DNA of 20,723 nucleotides. Source: a virus. This document shows positions 18,001 through 20,723 of this stretch, one piece after another. The notes beneath the pieces are model-generated. The model was not told the DNA's origin and ran no database searches. It saw nothing but the letters and a program-made list of their open reading frames with translations. Both the position numbers and the translations under genes were made by a program. Numbering within the stretch: the stretch's first letter is position 1; each line of letters begins with the position of its first letter. The stretch covers positions 1-20,723 of IMG/VR virus record IMGVR_UViG_3300034111_000937; one strand, given 5' to 3'.

Positions 18001-20723
18001 CGCATCGACATTCTTCTCTCGCTCAGCATCAAGCTTTTCTTGGTTCGCTTTAGCCAACTGCCCTTCAAGTTCAGCTACCCTCTTGGCGAGTGCTCGCATT
18101 TCTTCTTGCTGCTTCTCGTCTAAAGCATTTCCCGCATTGGCAATACGAGCCTTTCGCATCAATGCAGCCAAAGAAAAGTCTTTTTCCAAAGCGATTTGTC
18201 GAGCGACACCCGCACGTCCCCACTCTCTACCAGCTTTCTTGGTAGCTTCTTCCATCTCCGCAAGAGCATTCATGATGATGTCCGTATCCATCATCGCCTG
18301 CGCTGAAGCAACTGAATCCTTATCGTCCTTCGCCTTAAACAATCGGTCTGAAGCTCTCTCTAGTTGATTATTTAACTGCCGATAATGAATCTGCATTACA
18401 GCAACTTCAATGTTGCTCAAGTTGCGAGCATTCGCGTTAAGCTCTTTTACTAACCTATCGCCAATCATTGGGTCGTCTTGCAGCATTGAATCTGCAGCAT
18501 CAAGCCACTGCTGTTGCGTTTGAGACGCCACGTCAGCCAAAGCAGGCTCTCCACGATTAGCGCGAAGTTCGTTTACTGCGGCGTTCTTAATGCTTGTTGT
18601 GTCTGGGTCCTCATTTACTGACACCGTGTCAGTAAATTGCCCGTCTCCGCCTCGCTGCACTAACTTGTCAAACAGTGCACGTACTTCTTGCGGCAACTGA
18701 CCACCAGTGATTTGCTGAATGCCGCTGTACACATCTCGCATCCAACGAGCCATCTTCTCAAAAATACCTTTGAGTGATTTTGATGGAGAACGACCTTCGA
18801 ACCAGTATTGCTCCCAAGCCTTCGCTGCTTTCTCTTCTGCTTCTCGAGTCCACTTGCCATCTTCAACTCCAGAATATTCCTCCAACGCTTTGATATCTTC
18901 GTCGGTAATGCCATATCTCTGGTCTTGCGGAATGCTGCGATCCAGAAGGAATTTGCGAGTCGGATGGAAGAACTCGTGAATGAACGTCGATACGTCCGCT
19001 TTATTGGTCGCCCCAATGATAGCCCTGGTGGCAGAAATGAACTGCGTCCAGCCTTTTACCCTGTCTGACTTAATCTGCTCTCCACCGCGAACAATAGAAT
19101 CATCAGCTTGAGGCAAACTTGGAATCGGAGTTCCTGCAGGTGCCAAACCAACCTTGTTCAGCAAACCAAGCTGCTCCAATATCGCTACTCCAGCCTCAGT
19201 CTGCTCGTCCGACAACATCGGGAACGCCGCCTTGGCAAACGAGACAGCTTGCTCCCTGGTGACGTTTGCCGTTCCAAGAACATCGCCGACCTGACGAACG
19301 CCAGCAAAACCAGCCACATCAGCAGCAAGCCTTAGATACGCTCCAATTTCGCGTGTGCGACGTTCGCCGACTGTCTTGACCGAATACGCAACCAACCTAT
19401 CAAACGTCTTGATTCCCGCATCCTCAGCCGCCAAAGCAATGTCCAAGGCTTGCGTTCGGATGGAAGCATTGACGTCATCAGGCTCGGTTTGCATCAACGT
19501 TTCCGTATCTGGCAACTCATTGATTTTTGCACTCAAGCCGCTGCTGTCTTTCGGTACGCCTTCGCTCTTGATTCTTCTAGCAAGTTCCTTTTCCGTCGTA
19601 GCCTGCAATCCAGAAATGGAAAGTATTGCCTCGATGACAGTATTTTGCTTTGCAGGGTTGTCAACCACCATCTCCATCCTGGAGCCAATGGAAACAAACT
19701 CTTGTGGCGACGACGCTTTCAGGATTACCTGATTTAGCGTGTACTTTCCACCTCTGGCTTTCGACTTCGGCGCTCTCAAAACAAGCTCACCACGAACAGA
19801 CATAACGCTTAGCGCCCTGTCTGGTGTTTGTAAGTTATTGCCCGATGCTAGGAATTGCTGTATTTGTTCTGCTTTATCAAATCCAACAGGCTGGTCCTTA
19901 ATCCATTTATCGATTTTGAATCGTCGCGGAAGCAAGACGCCTCTTTGAAGATTTCCATCCGAGTCGCGAAAGAACGTTACCCTTCCCTTTTGCTCTCGGA
20001 ACAAATTAAACGCAGCCAGGATGTTTCCAGTCCCGATATACCGCGTTTCCATAGTCGATACTTCAGACTCAACGAAATCATCTAATACACTTTTGCTGAC
20101 AATTTCTCGGTTCGGAAAAATCTTTACGTTATCTTCAGTGTCTTCCTCTAAATCGCTGTTTCGACCTGACTTGTCGTTTTGATCCGATGCGACTCTAAGC
20201 TGGGAAAGCGACATCCTAATAATGCGATCTGGAGAACCAATCGCTATTTCAGCTCGCCATTTCGAAAGAGACAAGGGGTTGCCTTCTTTACCTTTTCTCT
20301 CGATAGACAAAACTACCCCTGGAATAACATCCAAACCATCAGAAGGTCCACTTTCCCAAACCGATACAGAACTTCCAGGCATGAACGCTCGCATCAAATA
20401 CAGGAAATTTTGCTTCTGCTGGTTCTCTCTATCAATACTGTTTTTAATTCGCTCTGGATCTGTTCCTTTTGCCAATCCTTCGTTTCGTATTTCTTCAATA
20501 CGCTTAGCGTGTATCGCGATAGCTTCTTCCCTTCGATTCATCTCCCATGTATTCATCGCTGCTTCTAAAGCTTTCATATCCGACGAATCTATCTTGCAAA
20601 AAGAATTGACTTTCTGCATGATCTCCTCAGGAGTCATCGGCTTACCTGGACGCTTGGCAATTACTTTCTCGATATACGCTGGTCTATCGAACACGTTCGC
20701 CGAATCTGGATCTCCCTCGAACA
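15028..20723 (-). CDS. Giant phage polyvalent protein with zincin-like domain, 5' end outside window
   Basis: The frame stays open to the window edge; the first in-frame GTG (20694) has no ribosome site at usable spacing, so the true start lies beyond. At least 1,898 codons are present. HEFFH at 18964-18978, followed by a helix EKAAKAWEQYW, is a zincin-like H-E-x-x-H metallopeptidase motif of polyvalent phage proteins. Long coiled-coil stretches occur near 18000-18130 and 17100-17250. The C-terminal third (PRFVASRFQYLGMPLWLLGS, a hydrophobic GVGSFLALTVALGSLLGDDD, then LDPRSSDFLKIKLGETRIDP) matches the end of phage large internal or injected virion proteins. It is probably packaged and delivered with DNA. 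Protease activity is inferred. Confidence 0.85.
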   Translation of the reverse strand, partial: FEGDPDSANVFDRPAYIEKVIAKRPGKPMTPEEIMQKVNSFCKIDSSDMKALEAAMNTWEMNRREEAIAIHAKRIEEIRNEGLAKGTDPERIKNSIDRENQQKQNFLYLMRAFMPGSSVSVWESGPSDGLDVIPGVVLSIERKGKEGNPLSLSKWRAEIAIGSPDRIIRMSLSQLRVASDQNDKSGRNSDLEEDTEDNVKIFPNREIVSKSVLDDFVESEVSTMETRYIGTGNILAAFNLFREQKGRVTFFRDSDGNLQRGVLLPRRFKIDKWIKDQPVGFDKAEQIQQFLASGNNLQTPDRALSVMSVRGELVLRAPKSKARGGKYTLNQVILKASSPQEFVSIGSRMEMVVDNPAKQNTVIEAILSISGLQATTEKELARRIKSEGVPKDSSGLSAKINELPDTETLMQTEPDDVNASIRTQALDIALAAEDAGIKTFDRLVAYSVKTVGERRTREIGAYLRLAADVAGFAGVRQVGDVLGTANVTREQAVSFAKAAFPMLSDEQTEAGVAILEQLGLLNKVGLAPAGTPIPSLPQADDSIVRGGEQIKSDRVKGWTQFISATRAIIGATNKADVSTFIHEFFHPTRKFLLDRSIPQDQRYGITDEDIKALEEYSGVEDGKWTREAEEKAAKAWEQYWFEGRSPSKSLKGIFEKMARWMRDVYSGIQQITGGQLPQEVRALFDKLVQRGGDGQFTDTVSVNEDPDTTSIKNAAVNELRANRGEPALADVASQTQQQWLDAADSMLQDDPMIGDRLVKELNANARNLSNIEVAVMQIHYRQLNNQLERASDRLFKAKDDKDSVASAQAMMDTDIIMNALAEMEEATKKAGREWGRAGVARQIALEKDFSLAALMRKARIANAGNALDEKQQEEMRALAKRVAELEGQLAKANQEKLDAEREKNVDAQIEDSKSKAVPIPKAVRSKAVDKLTAFRNKFASVFALSSKGDTESLFATQDEQMADEAKTVIQAYVDMGIFSLGEFLANIRKDLGSDIPVSARAAFATAWKEMHDNGDIPTPMVDVNNVRALSRLAKQIERSLVEAGITKRDDVVQGVHESLQEFIPEITVRETMDAMSGYGQYSQLSDNETDKILRDINGQLQQLAKLDDMRNKIAPAKTGVERREPSDEERRLIAQVNEMKRRGGFVVTDPESQLKTAIAATKTALRNRIKDVQFEIDRREKIVRTRTDTKADPEVIELRKQLDELMKQHKELFPKPEATMDQRIAATSRVLDRVIADLEKQLQTGEFAGPRSAEPISTPELDAKRARIDALRDQRDLLRGVKNRTPEQIDKAYKASLMKKIADYKDMALHSYFDPKPKKEVRVLTQEQLALKLELQKVKDEFFRLAGLYRLQNMSPKERAWDYIKETVHLSRALMTSLDFSAVFRQGGAVAFAHPRMAAETSKEMYSAMRREASAFDTAEKIRNDDMYQFAITAGLSITEEEGKITKQEEAFMGRWARTGIGAPGSSLNVFSQKLLTPIASSARGYMTFLNGIRFKLFKHMVANLGKGGQVTADEAKVIAMYINAATGRSELGPMMKWAEQANMLFFAPRFVASRFQYLGMPLWLLGSTKVSGRVKKAIAMEYIRHATGVGSFLALTVALGSLLGDDDEEKPTVSLDPRSSDFLKIKLGETRIDPMSGLSQVMVLMGRIRYGQRVDPDGEVVDLRGEKAPYGGLGVAGVIGNFIRTKLAPIPGAALDIATLENVVGQDVTPYSSLVNLFIPLSLREIRDTAESRGIPQGAVISLLSLHGMGASTYGPESNYRKGTIEQRKKQFDKDLKKMTFDSKEPAYKGLLSKEQMTEVAERREDRKQGLVYAASANPIRKTYKNEETYSQAVKERDAALESLRKSGFTLDDSRKLLIKHWESSYGSAREMRGGVRVYKEALSDRLKQLRKVYSQ
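18613..18637. promoter_or_regulatory. 25-bp perfect palindrome inside the giant gene
   Basis: Two 12-bp arms (ATTTACTGACAC / GTGTCAGTAAAT) flank a single C. The central 13 bases TGACAC-C-GTGTCA align with TGACAC-G-CTGTCA of the intergenic operators. It is inside coding sequence (minus-strand peptide QFTDTVSVNED). It could be a distal binding site of the same regulator or an independent element. Confidence 0.55.

Noticed and set aside
1-20723. CRISPR arrays, insertion sequences and rRNA genes.
   Set aside because: No regularly spaced repeats, transposase genes with terminal repeats, or rRNA-like sequences were seen on reading both strands.

Overview
The window looks like part of a tailed bacteriophage or prophage genome. 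It has dense short genes with 1-20 bp stop/start overlaps, a Red/ERF-type recombination pair, a phage SF2 helicase, a ParB-like protein, a RuvC-like resolvase, phage-type Dam and a second DNA methyltransferase, HTPGPW and ASCH family phage proteins, a lone HNH endonuclease, one tRNA and a giant polyvalent protein with a zincin motif. No integrase, terminase, capsid or tail gene is visible. The host cannot be named from the sequence. A csrA homologue, a probable lipoprotein and a signal-anchored nuclease suggest a Gram-negative-type bacterium, but that is inference.

Layout. (1) 1-1321, plus strand: five small overlapping genes including csrA, closed by a good Rho-independent terminator (1397-1426). 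(2) 1323-1833, minus strand: a tRNA with an odd anticodon loop and a small gene carrying a 38-bp tandem duplication. The duplication is split by a 32-bp exact copy of part of the parB-like gene 10 kb away. (3) 1834-2446: about 0.6 kb without a convincing gene, holding a near-perfect 19-bp inverted repeat and competing AGCCCA/TGGGCT segments. It is followed by the only later plus-strand gene, an HNH endonuclease (2447-2821). (4) 2956-9735, minus strand: small phage genes (ASCH, HTPGPW, zinc-ribbon, secreted and membrane proteins, a signal-anchored thermonuclease-like protein, an HNH-like/HTH fusion), then a tightly coupled DNA cassette, in order of transcription Dam, PD-(D/E)XK nuclease, SPPY methyltransferase, RuvC-like. 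(5) 9777-14886, minus strand: coiled-coil protein, helicase, ParB-like, Rmf/CrpP-like, two unknowns, ERF annealing protein and PD-(D/E)XK exonuclease. (6) 15028 to beyond 20723, minus strand: a giant polyvalent protein gene whose 5' end lies outside the window.

How it may work. The long minus-strand gene train is divided by three copies of the palindrome TGTGACA-N3-TGTCACA. Each sits 30-35 bp upstream of the chosen start of the first gene of a block (3787-4128, 7122-7376, 12916-13197). A related 25-bp perfect palindrome lies inside the giant gene. This suggests one phage regulator acting on several early transcription units. The recombination pair, helicase and RuvC-like protein would serve replication and recombination. 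The two methyltransferases and the nuclease between them look like a modification, possibly restriction, module. CsrA could reprogram host mRNA translation.

Limits: start codons were chosen by Shine-Dalgarno spacing read by eye, and families were assigned by recalled motifs without database searches.
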